Shown one piece after another: positions 1 to 8,142 of a stretch of 32,848 nucleotides of DNA (the stretch's first letter is position 1; each line of letters starts with the position of its first letter). A program made the position numbers and the translations under genes. The stretch is from Deltaproteobacteria bacterium (GTDB taxonomy: Bacteria > Desulfobacterota > Desulfuromonadia > Desulfuromonadales > Geopsychrobacteraceae). The stretch covers positions 1 to 32,848 of the forward strand of contig JAGYPB010000032.1 in NCBI GenBank assembly GCA_018399135.1, given 5' to 3'. Below the pieces are notes generated by a model. The model worked only from the letters and a program-made list of their open reading frames with translations. It searched no databases and had not been told where the DNA came from.

Positions 1-42
1 AGGAACCCCGATCCTGTGCAAGGACTACAGCTGAATAGTTAC
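1..42 (+). repeat. Dispersed palindromic intergenic element, copy A (cut by window edge)
   Basis: This is the right-hand part of the element found five times in the window. It contains the conserved core CCCCGATCCTGTGCAAGG and the terminal arm AGCTGAATAGTTAC. It matches the reverse complement of copy D (16625-16681) almost base for base over this length. The left arm lies outside the window. It ends 8 bases before the stop codon of the carbonic anhydrase gene, so it sits directly downstream of that gene. Confidence 0.8.
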
Positions 43-49
43 AATGATA

Positions 50-733
50 TTAGCCGGTTTTTTTGTCTTCAGTCTGCGGGCTGTAACGTTCAACCAGGAT
101 TTCGAACTCGTTTGTTATCTGATTGTAACATCGCAGTTGGCCGGTGCCGATATTGTAGTACCAGCCATGCAGACTCAGTTGGCCGCGGTTGACCCGCTCA
201 CGTACCCAGGGAAAAGTCATCAGATTTTTTAACGAAACGAGGATCGCTTCTTTTTCGCAGGCACGCAGTTGTTTTTCTTCCGGCGCATTGGCAAGTTCCT
301 GTAGTACTTTGTCACGGGCAGAAGCGGCAATGCTCACCCACTTGCTGATGAATTCACCGGCAATCTCGCCTTTGGCGCTTTTCATCAAGGCGTTGATACC
401 GCCACACTGGGAGTGTCCTAGAATAATGATGTCCGAAACATTAAGGTAACAGACAGCATATTCAATAGTTGAACTGACACCGTGGTAGTCGTCGCTCTTT
501 GCTTCACTTTTAACGTAAGGGGGAACCAGATTGGCGATATTGCGCAGGATAAACAGATCGCCAGGAGCGCAGGCGGTCAGCAGCGCCGGGTCGACCCGGG
601 AATCACAGCAGCCGATCAGCAGGGCTTGCGGTCTTTGCCCCGTTGCCAGGGAGGTTGCCAACTCGGCATTTTCTCCAAAGTGTTGTTTCTGAAAAACGCC
701 AATACCGTCGAGAAATCTGGATACGTCTGCCAT
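50..733 (-). CDS. Beta-class carbonic anhydrase
   Basis: This 227-residue protein catalyses reversible hydration of CO2 to bicarbonate and is probably cytoplasmic. The zinc ligands of the beta class are visible: C42 and D44 in CCDSR (with R46 as the dyad arginine), then H107 and C110 in GHSQCGG. Length is normal for the family. I chose the ATG at 733 because GGAGAA lies 7 bases upstream and the family N-terminus fits; an upstream in-frame start at 796 would add 21 residues without family support. The gene is divergent from aroC across about 250 bp. An extended -10 element (768-773) lies upstream. Repeat copy A follows the stop codon. It could supply bicarbonate for carboxylations or buffer pH; the context does not say which. 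Confidence 0.93.
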   Translation of the reverse strand: MADVSRFLDGIGVFQKQHFGENAELATSLATGQRPQALLIGCCDSRVDPALLTACAPGDLFILRNIANLVPPYVKSEAKSDDYHGVSSTIEYAVCYLNVSDIIILGHSQCGGINALMKSAKGEIAGEFISKWVSIAASARDKVLQELANAPEEKQLRACEKEAILVSLKNLMTFPWVRERVNRGQLSLHGWYYNIGTGQLRCYNQITNEFEILVERYSPQTEDKKTG

Positions 734-767
734 CGTTCGTTCTCCATTTAAAAATAATGTGGGCGGA

Positions 768-773
768 ATTGTA
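768..773 (-). promoter_or_regulatory. Candidate extended -10 promoter of the carbonic anhydrase gene
   Basis: Read on the minus strand this is TGCTACAAT, an extended -10 (TGn plus TACAAT) about 35 bases upstream of the start codon. No good -35 hexamer is visible at 17 bp, as is common with extended -10 promoters. A similar TGCTACACT occurs upstream of the DUF2905 operon. Confidence 0.4.
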
Positions 774-985
774 GCATAAATAAAAAGGTAGAACATTGTT
801 TTTGCATGGTTGTGACGATGACTGAACTGATCCCAAAATAATCAGCGCGAATAGCGCCCGGAATGCAAATGGCTTCCGGTGAATAATTTGTGATATGCTG
901 CAGCCGCGATTGCAGGTCGTTGGTTACATTCATTTTGATCTGAAGTCTGGGATGGTTGGGGCTACTAAAAAATTTGGGGAGTAAG

Positions 986-2065
986 ATGTCAAGTCGATTC
1001 GGACGATTATTTAATATCAGCACATTTGGTGAGTCTCACTGTTACGGGGTTGGGGTCAGTGTCGATGGCGTGCCGCCGCGGATGCCTTTGTGTGAGGCCG
1101 ATATCCAACAGCAGCTTGACAGGCGGCGGCCGGGTGGCAACAAGCTTGGCACGGAGCGCAACGAAGCCGATCAGGTGATGATTCTTTCCGGTGTTGAAAA
1201 CGGCCTGACCCTGGGTACCCCTATTGGCATGCTGATAAAAAACAAGGATCAACGCCCTGCCGATTATGGTTCTATGAGTGCAATTCCCCGGCCTTCCCAT
1301 GCTGATTACACCTATCGGATGAAATATGGGATTCATGCCTCCAGTGGTGGTGGCCGTTCCAGCGCGCGGGAAACCATCGGTCGGGTTGCTGCGGGGGCAA
1401 TTGCTGACAAGTTTTTGCGTGAGCAATATGGTATCGAGATTGTCGCCTGGGTCAGTCGTGTCGGACAACATGCCGCCCATGCTATCAATATGGAGACAAT
1501 CCAGCGCGATCAGGTTGATGAGAACCCCATCCGTTGCCCTGATCCGGTGGCAGCTGAAAAGATGACCAGTGACATTGTGACCACCCGGGAGAGCAAGGAT
1601 TCCGTCGGTGGGGTGATCACCTGTGTCTGTCGTAACTTGCCTGCGGGACTGGGTGAGCCGGCCTTTGATCGCCTTGAAGCCTTGCTCGCTCATGCCATGT
1701 TGTCGATTCCGGCGACCAAGGGTTTTGAAGTCGGTTCCGGCTTTGCCGGTGCTCAGCTGCGTGGATCGGAGCACAATGATCCTTTTGTTCGTAAAGGGGA
1801 GGGCCTTGGTACTTCGACCAATAACAGTGGTGGCGTCCAGGGGGGAATATCCAACGGTGAACCGATCTGGTTTCGCGTCGCCTTCAAACCGCCGGCCACC
1901 ATCGGCCTGGCACAGCAGACCGTCGACTATGCCGGCAATCCGGTGACTCTGGAAGCCAAAGGGCGTCACGATCCTTGCGTGGTTCCCCGCGCAGTGCCGA
2001 TTGTCGAGAGTATGGCGGCCCTGGTGCTGGCCGATCTGGCTCTGATCCAGAAGATGAGAAGTTGA
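986..2065 (+). CDS. aroC: Chorismate synthase
   Basis: This 359-residue enzyme converts 5-enolpyruvylshikimate 3-phosphate to chorismate, the last shikimate step, using reduced FMN. Family signatures are clear: FGESH at residues 14-18, [23 protein letters not shown] in the middle, and [15 protein letters not shown] near the C-terminus. The ATG at 986 follows GGGGAG with good spacing and gives the canonical [10 protein letters not shown]-terminus; an in-frame ATG 30 bases upstream lacks support. It heads a plus-strand run with rbgA (54 bp gap), the RRM gene, a methyltransferase and a CBS protein. No other aro gene is nearby. The long antisense open frame over it is a composition shadow. Confidence 0.97.
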   Translation: MSSRFGRLFNISTFGESHCYGVGVSVDGVPPRMPLCEADIQQQLDRRRPGGNKLGTERNEADQVMILSGVENGLTLGTPIGMLIKNKDQRPADYGSMSAIPRPSHADYTYRMKYGIHASSGGGRSSARETIGRVAAGAIADKFLREQYGIEIVAWVSRVGQHAAHAINMETIQRDQVDENPIRCPDPVAAEKMTSDIVTTRESKDSVGGVITCVCRNLPAGLGEPAFDRLEALLAHAMLSIPATKGFEVGSGFAGAQLRGSEHNDPFVRKGEGLGTSTNNSGGVQGGISNGEPIWFRVAFKPPATIGLAQQTVDYAGNPVTLEAKGRHDPCVVPRAVPIVESMAALVLADLALIQKMRS

Positions 2066-2119
2066 TGCGTGAACTTTGCATGAAACGTGTTGATCTGCGT
2101 ATTTGCGCCGGGACTTTCG

Positions 2120-2986
2120 ATGATTATTGACTGGTATCCCGGCCACATGAAGAAGGCCCGGGCGCAGATTATCGAGATTTTGCCGAAGGTAGATCTGGTG
2201 CTTGAGGTTCTTGATGCACGCCTGCCTTTAAGCAGCTCCAACCCCCTGTTGGAGCGTCTGCGTGGCGATAAGCCCTGCATCAAGATTCTCAACAAGAAAG
2301 ATCTGGCTGATCCGAATATCACCCGCTCCTGGCTGCGCCAACTGGAAAAACAGCAGCAGGTTAAGGCGCTGGCGCTGGAGGCCAAAGATCGGCGTGATGT
2401 CGGCTTGATTCCCAAAATCTGCCGCACGGTGTTGGCGCAACGGTTTAAAGCCGGCAAGCCACTGCGGGTGATGGTGGTGGGTATCCCCAATGTCGGTAAG
2501 TCGACCCTGATAAATACATTGGCCGGAAAAAAGATGGCCCGTGTCGGCGACAAACCGGCGATTACAACAACAACTCAACAGATCGATCTGCGTAACGGGA
2601 TCCTGCTCCTCGACACCCCTGGTATCTTATGGCCGGTTCTCGACAACCTCGGCGGAGCATGCCGTCTGGCTGCCAGCGGTGCCCTCGGTGAAGCCGCCTA
2701 TGCGACCCTTGAAGTAGCGCTGACCACCCTGGGTTATTTGCGGGAACACTACCCGCAACCATTAAAGAATCGCTATCAGCTTGATGACGTGTCAGATGCA
2801 GCACTAACCACCCTGGAGCAGATTGGGCGTGGTCGTGGTTGCCTGATCAGCGGGGGCGATGTTGATCTGCACCGTGCTGCAGAAATGTTGCTGCGCGATC
2901 TGCGCGCAAATAAAATTGGCCGCATCAGCCTCGAACGTCCGGCTGAAGAGGCAAGCTCTTTCGACCAGTCTCAGGAGTCTGAATGA
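2120..2986 (+). CDS. rbgA: Ribosome biogenesis GTPase, RbgA/YlqF type
   Basis: This is a 288-residue GTPase of the circularly permuted YlqF/RbgA group, which acts in late assembly of the large ribosomal subunit. The G motifs occur in permuted order: G4 NKKD at residues 58-61, G1 GIPNVGKST at 121-129, G3 DTPG at 165-168. The N-terminal MIIDWYPGHMKKAR is diagnostic and fixes the ATG at 2120; a GTG at 2087 would add 11 atypical residues. The C-terminal part after about residue 180 matches the helical RNA-binding region of the family. Its stop overlaps the start of the RRM gene by 4 bp (ATGA), implying translational coupling. Confidence 0.93.
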   Translation: MIIDWYPGHMKKARAQIIEILPKVDLVLEVLDARLPLSSSNPLLERLRGDKPCIKILNKKDLADPNITRSWLRQLEKQQQVKALALEAKDRRDVGLIPKICRTVLAQRFKAGKPLRVMVVGIPNVGKSTLINTLAGKKMARVGDKPAITTTTQQIDLRNGILLLDTPGILWPVLDNLGGACRLAASGALGEAAYATLEVALTTLGYLREHYPQPLKNRYQLDDVSDAALTTLEQIGRGRGCLISGGDVDLHRAAEMLLRDLRANKIGRISLERPAEEASSFDQSQESE

Positions 2987-3327
2987 AACGCAATACTGCC
3001 TACCGGGATGTTTTTGTCAGTGATCTGCCCTACGAAATTGGTGAGGATGAAATTAAACAGCTGTTTGCTCTGTGTGGCAGCGTACAGTCGGTGCAGCTGG
3101 TAACCGATGCCAACGGTGAGTTCAAGGGTCTTGCTTTTGTCCGTATGGCCAGCGCTAAAGAAACCCAGGAAGCCATCAATACTCTCGATGGAACCAATCT
3201 TTCTGGTCGCTACATCAAGGTCAAAGAAGCGCGCACCAAGGAAGAGCGAAGCGTTGAGAATGAGACGATGTCTCTGTCAAAAGCGCGCCGTCGACGTCCT
3301 GTGCCAGGGCGCAAAAAGGTGCGATAG
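2983..3327 (+). CDS. RRM-domain RNA-binding protein
   Basis: This 114-residue protein consists of one RNA recognition motif and a basic tail. RNP-2 (VFVSDLP) is at residues 10-16 and RNP-1 (KGLAFVRM) at 48-55, with aromatic residues in the RNA-contacting positions. The RRM covers about residues 8-85. The tail is rich in Arg and Lys (ARRRRPVPGRKKVR). Single-RRM proteins of this kind are common in cyanobacteria and deltaproteobacteria and bind single-stranded RNA; specific targets are unknown. The start codon overlaps the rbgA stop by 4 bp and has AGGAG 5 bases upstream. Coupling to a ribosome-assembly GTPase suggests a role in rRNA or mRNA handling, which is inference. Confidence 0.92.
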   Translation: MKRNTAYRDVFVSDLPYEIGEDEIKQLFALCGSVQSVQLVTDANGEFKGLAFVRMASAKETQEAINTLDGTNLSGRYIKVKEARTKEERSVENETMSLSKARRRRPVPGRKKVR

Positions 3328-3357
3328 TCAGCGTGATGACGTTCTTCAGGGAACCCA

Positions 3358-3945
3358 ATGAATAGCAGCAGGTACAGCAGAGAAAAATGGGATCAGCGTT
3401 GGCAGGAGAAGGCCGCTGTATCTGCAGGGCAACCGGACGACTGGTTGATGCGGGTTCTTCCCCATCTCCCTGACAGCGGAACGGCTCTAGATCTGGCCTG
3501 CGGTATGGGGCGCAACGCTCTTGCCCTGGCTCAGGTCGGTTATCAGGTCAGTGCTGTTGATTTTTCCCGGGTCGCGCTCGCTATGCTCCACGCGGAAGCG
3601 ACGCAGCAGGGTCTCCCGGTTTCTGCTGTCTGCGCGAACCTGGAAGCCGGTGATTATCCGTTGACGCCTGAATCTTTTGATCTGGTGTTGCAGTTCTATT
3701 ATCTTTATCGCCCGTTGTTACCAATAGTGCAGCATGCCGTGAGGCCGGGAGGGTATGTCGTTATTCGTACCTTCAGCCAGACGAGTGTGGAGCGCTTCGG
3801 GCCCGTCAACAAAGAGATCTCCCTGGAGTCCGGTGAATTGCTCAAGGTTTTTTCCAAATGGGATGTGCTGCTTTATGAAGAAGGGCTCGAACCGTCACGC
3901 AAGGGGGGATCGTTGGCAGGGATCCTCGCCCGCAAACAAACTTGA
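3358..3945 (+). CDS. SAM-dependent methyltransferase, class I (TehB/UbiE-like)
   Basis: This 195-residue protein has the Rossmann methyltransferase fold. Motif I LDLACGMGRN at residues 44-53 binds the SAM methionine and ribose; the acidic residue after strand 2 is in SAVDFS. The N-terminal YSREKWDQRWQ resembles the TehB-like or thiopurine-methyltransferase-like group, which act on small molecules or metalloids. The substrate cannot be read from the sequence. The start codon follows AGGGAA. It lies 30 bp after the RRM gene and 32 bp before the CBS gene on the same strand, so it is probably co-transcribed with them. Confidence 0.85.
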   Translation: MNSSRYSREKWDQRWQEKAAVSAGQPDDWLMRVLPHLPDSGTALDLACGMGRNALALAQVGYQVSAVDFSRVALAMLHAEATQQGLPVSAVCANLEAGDYPLTPESFDLVLQFYYLYRPLLPIVQHAVRPGGYVVIRTFSQTSVERFGPVNKEISLESGELLKVFSKWDVLLYEEGLEPSRKGGSLAGILARKQT

Positions 3946-3977
3946 AATGTTGATATTTAAACCTGGAGGTGGTGTCA

Positions 3978-5423
3978 ATGTCTGAAGGAGCGACATTCTT
4001 TTTGCCGGTGCGGGATTATTGCCACCGCCATCTGATTACCTGCAGCATCAATGATTCGGTGATGGCGGCCGCTCAGGTGATGCGCGAGCGCAAGATTTCC
4101 AGTCTGATTGCCTGTGATGATCAGGGTCAACCGGTCGGCATCATGACCGATCGAGATCTGCGCAACAAGGTTGTCGCCGATGGCCTTGAGCCGCGCACCC
4201 TTAAGGTCAGTGCCATTATGACCTCGCCGGTGATCTCGGTTAAAGAAGACGACACCCTCTTCGAAGTGCTCTATCGCATGTCTCGTCATCGTATCCATCG
4301 CATCGGCGTCGTTGACGAGAAAAATGCCCTGGTTGGATTCATCAACGAGTCCGATATTATCCGCCTGCAGAACCGCTCGCCGCAACACTTGTTGAAATCC
4401 ATTGATGAGGCTGATAGCACGGATGCTTTGCGCAAGATTCATACGGAAAGTGAGCAGTTGATTGTTTTTCTCAGTCGCAATGGTGTCGGCACCACCAATC
4501 TGGTCCAACTGATCGCCCTGATTAACGATCAGTTGGCCGACCGCTTGATCCAACTCCTTAAACAGGAACGTTTTCCTGATATGGGAAAAAACAGCACCTT
4601 CATGGTGCTTGGCAGTGAGGGGCGCCGGGAGCAGACCTTAAAGACCGATCAGGATAATGCGCTTATTTATGCCGATCATGTGACAGCAGAGGAGCTCAAG
4701 GAAATTGAAGAATTCTCCCGGGAGCTGATCCAGGCCCTGATTGCCATCGGGGTGCCTGAATGCCCTGGTGGAATCATGGCCAGTAATGATTTCTGGCGCC
4801 GTAGTCTGAGTGACTGGAAGCATATAGTCAACGTTTGGATTGAAAGCCCAAAAAGTGAAAACATTCTCAATTTTGGCATGCTTTCTGATATGCGTGGACT
4901 TTGTGGAAATTGTCATCTGGAACAGGAACTGCGCAATTTTATTCTGGAAAAGGTCGAGAATAACAGTATTTTCATGGCCCGCATGGCACAGAATGTGGTC
5001 AATTTTTCCCAGCCCCTGGGTTGGTTCGGGCGCATCAAGGTCGAACGCAAAGGTGCTCATGCCGGTAAGATCGATTTGAAGAAAGCCGGTATTTTCACGC
5101 TTACCGAAGGGGTAAAAACCCTGGCGTTGAGCGTCGGAATTTTTGGTGGCAGTACCCTGGAAAAGCTGAGTCAGTTAAAAGCCAGAGGCGTTCTCGACAA
5201 AGGGCAGGCTGCCGATATTGAGGCCGCTTTTTCCTTGTTGACGGGAATGCGCTTGCGGTTTCAGATTGCTGCTGCCGATGCCGGTGAAGAGATCACCAAT
5301 TATGTGGCACCTGAAACCCTGGATCGGGTTGAGATGGGGCGCCTCAAACAGGCCCTTGAGGTAGTGATGGCTTTTATCGCAATTCTCAAACAGCACTTCC
5401 GGCTGGATATGTTGCGAAATTAA
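3978..5423 (+). CDS. CBS-pair / DUF294 putative nucleotidyltransferase signalling protein
   Basis: This 481-residue protein has two CBS domains (about residues 15-70 and 78-135), an adenosine-ligand sensor module. They are followed by a GlnD-like nucleotidyltransferase domain with GSEGRREQT at 212-220 and the metal-binding pair D224/D226 in DQD, then a helical DUF294 C-terminal domain. The catalytic GS and DxD residues are present, so it may be active; the reaction is unknown for the family. Many relatives carry an N-terminal cyclic-nucleotide-binding domain, absent here. The ATG at 3978 has GGAGG eight bases upstream, which decides the start over 3969. It is the last gene of the aroC run and converges on the rtcB-like gene. 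Confidence 0.87.
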   Translation: MSEGATFFLPVRDYCHRHLITCSINDSVMAAAQVMRERKISSLIACDDQGQPVGIMTDRDLRNKVVADGLEPRTLKVSAIMTSPVISVKEDDTLFEVLYRMSRHRIHRIGVVDEKNALVGFINESDIIRLQNRSPQHLLKSIDEADSTDALRKIHTESEQLIVFLSRNGVGTTNLVQLIALINDQLADRLIQLLKQERFPDMGKNSTFMVLGSEGRREQTLKTDQDNALIYADHVTAEELKEIEEFSRELIQALIAIGVPECPGGIMASNDFWRRSLSDWKHIVNVWIESPKSENILNFGMLSDMRGLCGNCHLEQELRNFILEKVENNSIFMARMAQNVVNFSQPLGWFGRIKVERKGAHAGKIDLKKAGIFTLTEGVKTLALSVGIFGGSTLEKLSQLKARGVLDKGQAADIEAAFSLLTGMRLRFQIAAADAGEEITNYVAPETLDRVEMGRLKQALEVVMAFIAILKQHFRLDMLRN

Positions 5424-5435
5424 AAAAGCGAAAAG

Positions 5436-6577
5436 TCACCCTTTGATATTGATCAGCGGGCGGATCCGATGGCAAATGGTCACCAGATCCTTTTGCAGTG
5501 CCATGACCGCATCGAGATCCTTATACGCTGACGGAGCTTCATCGAGGGTTGTGTGATCGATGTGGGCGACAATGCCGCGCATGCTGTCGTTAAACTGTTT
5601 CATGGTGATCTGCTTTTTGCCTGCTTGCGTCCCAATGCCCGTCCGGCACCATGAGAACTTGACCACAGGGCTTGCGGGTTTCCTTTGCCGACCACAATGA
5701 AAGATCCATCACGCATGTTACCGGTATCACTCCACGCATCCCTTGCTCGGCATGGGTTGCCCCCTTACGATGATCCACAGGCCGTCTTTTTCTTCAGCAT
5801 GATTGTGGTTGCGATTGATCAGCTCCTGCCAGTCGGCATTGCCATGACAGTGTCTCTGTATTTCCTCCACCACCCGACGCAGGATCTCAAGACGGTTTTG
5901 CAGAGCGAATTGCAGACAGAAGTTTAAATCCTTGATGTAGTGGCACCCTTGTTGGCTATTGACGGCAAACCCAAAATGACCTTTCTCGTGCCTTGCCGCC
6001 GCCGGCAAGTTTCATGTAATGGGCGGCAACGCAGTGGCCAAAGGTTGCGCGAACCGGAATGGATGATGATCCAGACCTTCTGGTGTTCATCGATGCCGAT
6101 TTCGATAAAATGGTTACCGGATCCCAGAGATCCCAGTTGCTTCATGCCGTTTTTAGCCAATAATGCATTAACTAACGGCGTTCGCGGAATATGGTGATAA
6201 TCCCATGGCGTGTTACGGCGATTGTGGGAGAATCCAACCGGCACAGCGCGATAGATGCCGCAAAGATCTGCTGCGCCTGTTGATGTACCTGATTGCTGGT
6301 AAAGCTGGTGACAACAGCGCACATACCACAGCCGATATCATAGCCGACCCACGACGGGAGAATCACCCCGGCGGTTGCCACCAACAGCGCCGATCGGCAA
6401 ACTGTACCCCAGGTGAGCATCGGGCATGAGGGCACCGCGAACGCTGAAATCCTGATCGAGAGCGCTGTAAAACTGATCGAGGGTTGCGCTGTCGAGGTCG
6501 GTAGCGTAAATTTTATGCGGTTTCAACTCTCTTCCTTTATTCACAAACAGGGTGTACAGGGATGTTATTTTTTCCAC
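5436..6577 (-). pseudogene. rtcB: RtcB-family RNA ligase, broken by multiple frameshifts
   Basis: Reading across three minus-strand frames gives a nearly complete RtcB-like protein of about 380 residues, the enzyme that joins 2',3'-cyclic phosphate and 5'-OH RNA ends using GTP and Mn2+. Recognisable pieces in order: PDAHLGYSLPIGAV, GVILPSWVGYDIGCGM (metal Cys), GSLGSGNHFIEIG (metal His), HSGSRN, NHNHAEEKDGLW, SSHGAGR with the guanylated His codon at 5651-5653, and the C-terminal PLINIKG. Frame changes fall near 6383, 6258, 6038, 5990, 5777, 5719 and 5625; most are single-base deletions, several in short homopolymers. The start appears to be GTG at 6577. Catalytic residues survive in every fragment, so I suspect consensus error more than decay. 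As written, the sequence cannot encode a functional enzyme. Confidence 0.85.
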
Positions 6578-6665
6578 AGGTTGCTAAGAGATGATGGCAG
6601 AATATTTGCTTCGTTGTAAAGGTACTATCCCTTTACCCGTTGGCGAAACAAGCCGGGGATCGCTC

Positions 6666-7518
6666 ATGCCCGGGATAACAGCTCGAGCCGGCACGGAGTC
6701 TAGCCGCTATTCAGTCGCACTGATGTTAATCCTGCTTCTCCCCCTGTTGTTACTGCTGGGTGGTTGCTCCCGATCATCGCAGCCGGAGGAGAGAACCGCG
6801 CAAAGACCGACCCCATTGCTGATATGCTGGCCGGATCGATTACCGTCGAGGATACGCCCGCTGTCGGTGAAGAACTGCGGCGGATGGGATACGCGGTGCA
6901 GGTTGGCGCTTTTGCGGTTCTGAAAACGCCGTGGGCTTGAAGCCTCGTTGGCTCGGCAAGGTATCGATGCCTATTAACTATCGCGATGAATCAGGGGCTT
7001 TACAAGGTGCAGTTCGGCAATTATCGACCTATGAGGCGGCACGCACCGAGGCACAGCAGTTTCAACAGCAAAGAGTGATTGACAGTTTTTTTATCGCTAT
7101 TCCAAATCAGTACAGTGTTGCCAGAATTCAGCGCAGCGGGCGCGGAGATGTTCGTGAGAGCTGGTCAGAAACGGCACGGCGTTTTCTTGGGGTGCCTTAT
7201 CGTTGGGGCGGGGAGGACAAGGGCGGCTTCGACTGCAGTGGCCTGACCATGGTCAGTTATCGCCTCAACGGGCTCGATCTGCCGCGTAATTCACGCGCCC
7301 AGTTTGATGCCGGTCGGGCGGTGGCACGGCGGTCTCTGCAACAGGGGGATCTCGTCTTTTTCGCTACCCAGGGAGGGCGGAGGGTGACCCATGTAGGAAT
7401 GTACATCGGTCGTGGAGAGTTTATTCATGCCCCACGTGCCGGCCAGACGGTACGGGTTGCCAGTCTTTCCAGTAATTATTTCACAAAGACCTTTGTCGGG
7501 GCACGAACCTATTTGTAG
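6666..7518 (+). pseudogene. SPOR-NlpC/P60 lipoprotein endopeptidase, 5' half frameshifted
   Basis: The start at 6666 follows GGGGA and gives a lipoprotein signal peptide ending in LLLGGC. In shifted frames the next segment reads GYAVQVGAFAV and GLYKVQFGNYR, a SPOR peptidoglycan-binding domain. From about 7017 one frame continues into a complete NlpC/P60 domain: FDCSG with catalytic Cys codon 7234-7236, and the His in RVTHVGMYIG. NlpC/P60 enzymes cut cell-wall peptides; an outer-membrane location is inferred from the lipobox. At least five single-base frame changes lie between about 6800 and 7025, and those I traced are consistent with one-base deletions. The gene is divergent from the rtcB-like gene and converges on the 7540 gene. 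The uninterrupted 3' part alone (from about 6931) would encode the catalytic domain without a signal. Confidence 0.82.
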
Positions 7519-7539
7519 CTGTTGACGACAGGGCGTTGG

Positions 7540-7956
7540 TCAGGGGTAGGCCTTTGCCCAGCGGATGGCGGGCTCGGGTTCAGTAAAGAGGCGGATATTG
7601 ACGCCCTTGTGATAAAGAGTTTCCAGCAATAATTGTTCGTCGCTTTTGTATTCAATGGTGGTGACAATAGCAAGTTTGCGTAGCACTGCACGATGGGAGT
7701 ACTGCAGGATGGTTTCAGCAACTAAGTTGATGCTCCTTTTTTCCCGCGAACAGAGAATCTGACGCTTGTCAATGACCAGACCGGTACATTCTGAGTCTTC
7801 CATCCTATTCATGATCGGACGATAAAGCGTGTCGATACAGTTGCGGCAGTCGGAAGGACCGACACAGGTGATGATCAAACAGTCCTCGTCCTGGTAAGAA
7901 CTGATCGAGAGTGACTGTGTAGTTGGTTGCGGATGTTTTTCAGCTCCTGAGGCCAT
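7540..7956 (-). CDS. Uncharacterised small protein, possibly STAS/SpoIIAA-like
   Basis: This 138-residue soluble protein has no signal peptide or membrane segment. I do not recognise it with certainty. The pattern of a hydrophobic strand (CLIITCVG), a central GLVIDKRQI segment, a helix, a second strand (KLAIVTTIEY) and a C-terminal FTEPEPAIRWAK resembles the STAS/SpoIIAA-like fold, whose members often end in an FxxxxxAxxWL helix. Cysteines occur in CRNC and LCSRE. The start has GGAG nine bases upstream. It converges on the NlpC/P60 gene with 21 bp between stop codons. Function is unknown. Confidence 0.72.
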   Translation of the reverse strand: MASGAEKHPQPTTQSLSISSYQDEDCLIITCVGPSDCRNCIDTLYRPIMNRMEDSECTGLVIDKRQILCSREKRSINLVAETILQYSHRAVLRKLAIVTTIEYKSDEQLLLETLYHKGVNIRLFTEPEPAIRWAKAYP

Positions 7957-8142
7957 GTGAAATTTCTCCGAGAGCGAGCATTTGTCTTATCGAACAAGAA
8001 AGGTCATTCTTCCATTTTTTTCCATACTATCAACCTTGATATGCTGTGACAATCGATAAATTAGGCACCCACTTTAGCGAGGGGGCATGTTGGCATCGGA
8101 GCGCAGGGAGTCAGGAACGTCTGCAGGTTAATGGAGTCATCA

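Noticed and set aside
1007-2146. 379-codon open frame antisense to aroC
   Set aside because: The plus strand encodes a complete chorismate synthase with all motifs; the antisense frame has no family features or ribosome site and is a composition shadow.
6700-6720. CTATTCAG word resembling the repeat arm
   Set aside because: Only this short word matches; the core CTGCGCAAGG and the hairpin are missing, and it lies in a signal-peptide coding region.
5436-7518. Programmed frameshifting or selenocysteine readthrough as an explanation of the broken frames
   Set aside because: Too many frame changes are needed, in both directions, without slippery sites; the stops met include TAA and TAG and reading through them in frame does not restore the protein.
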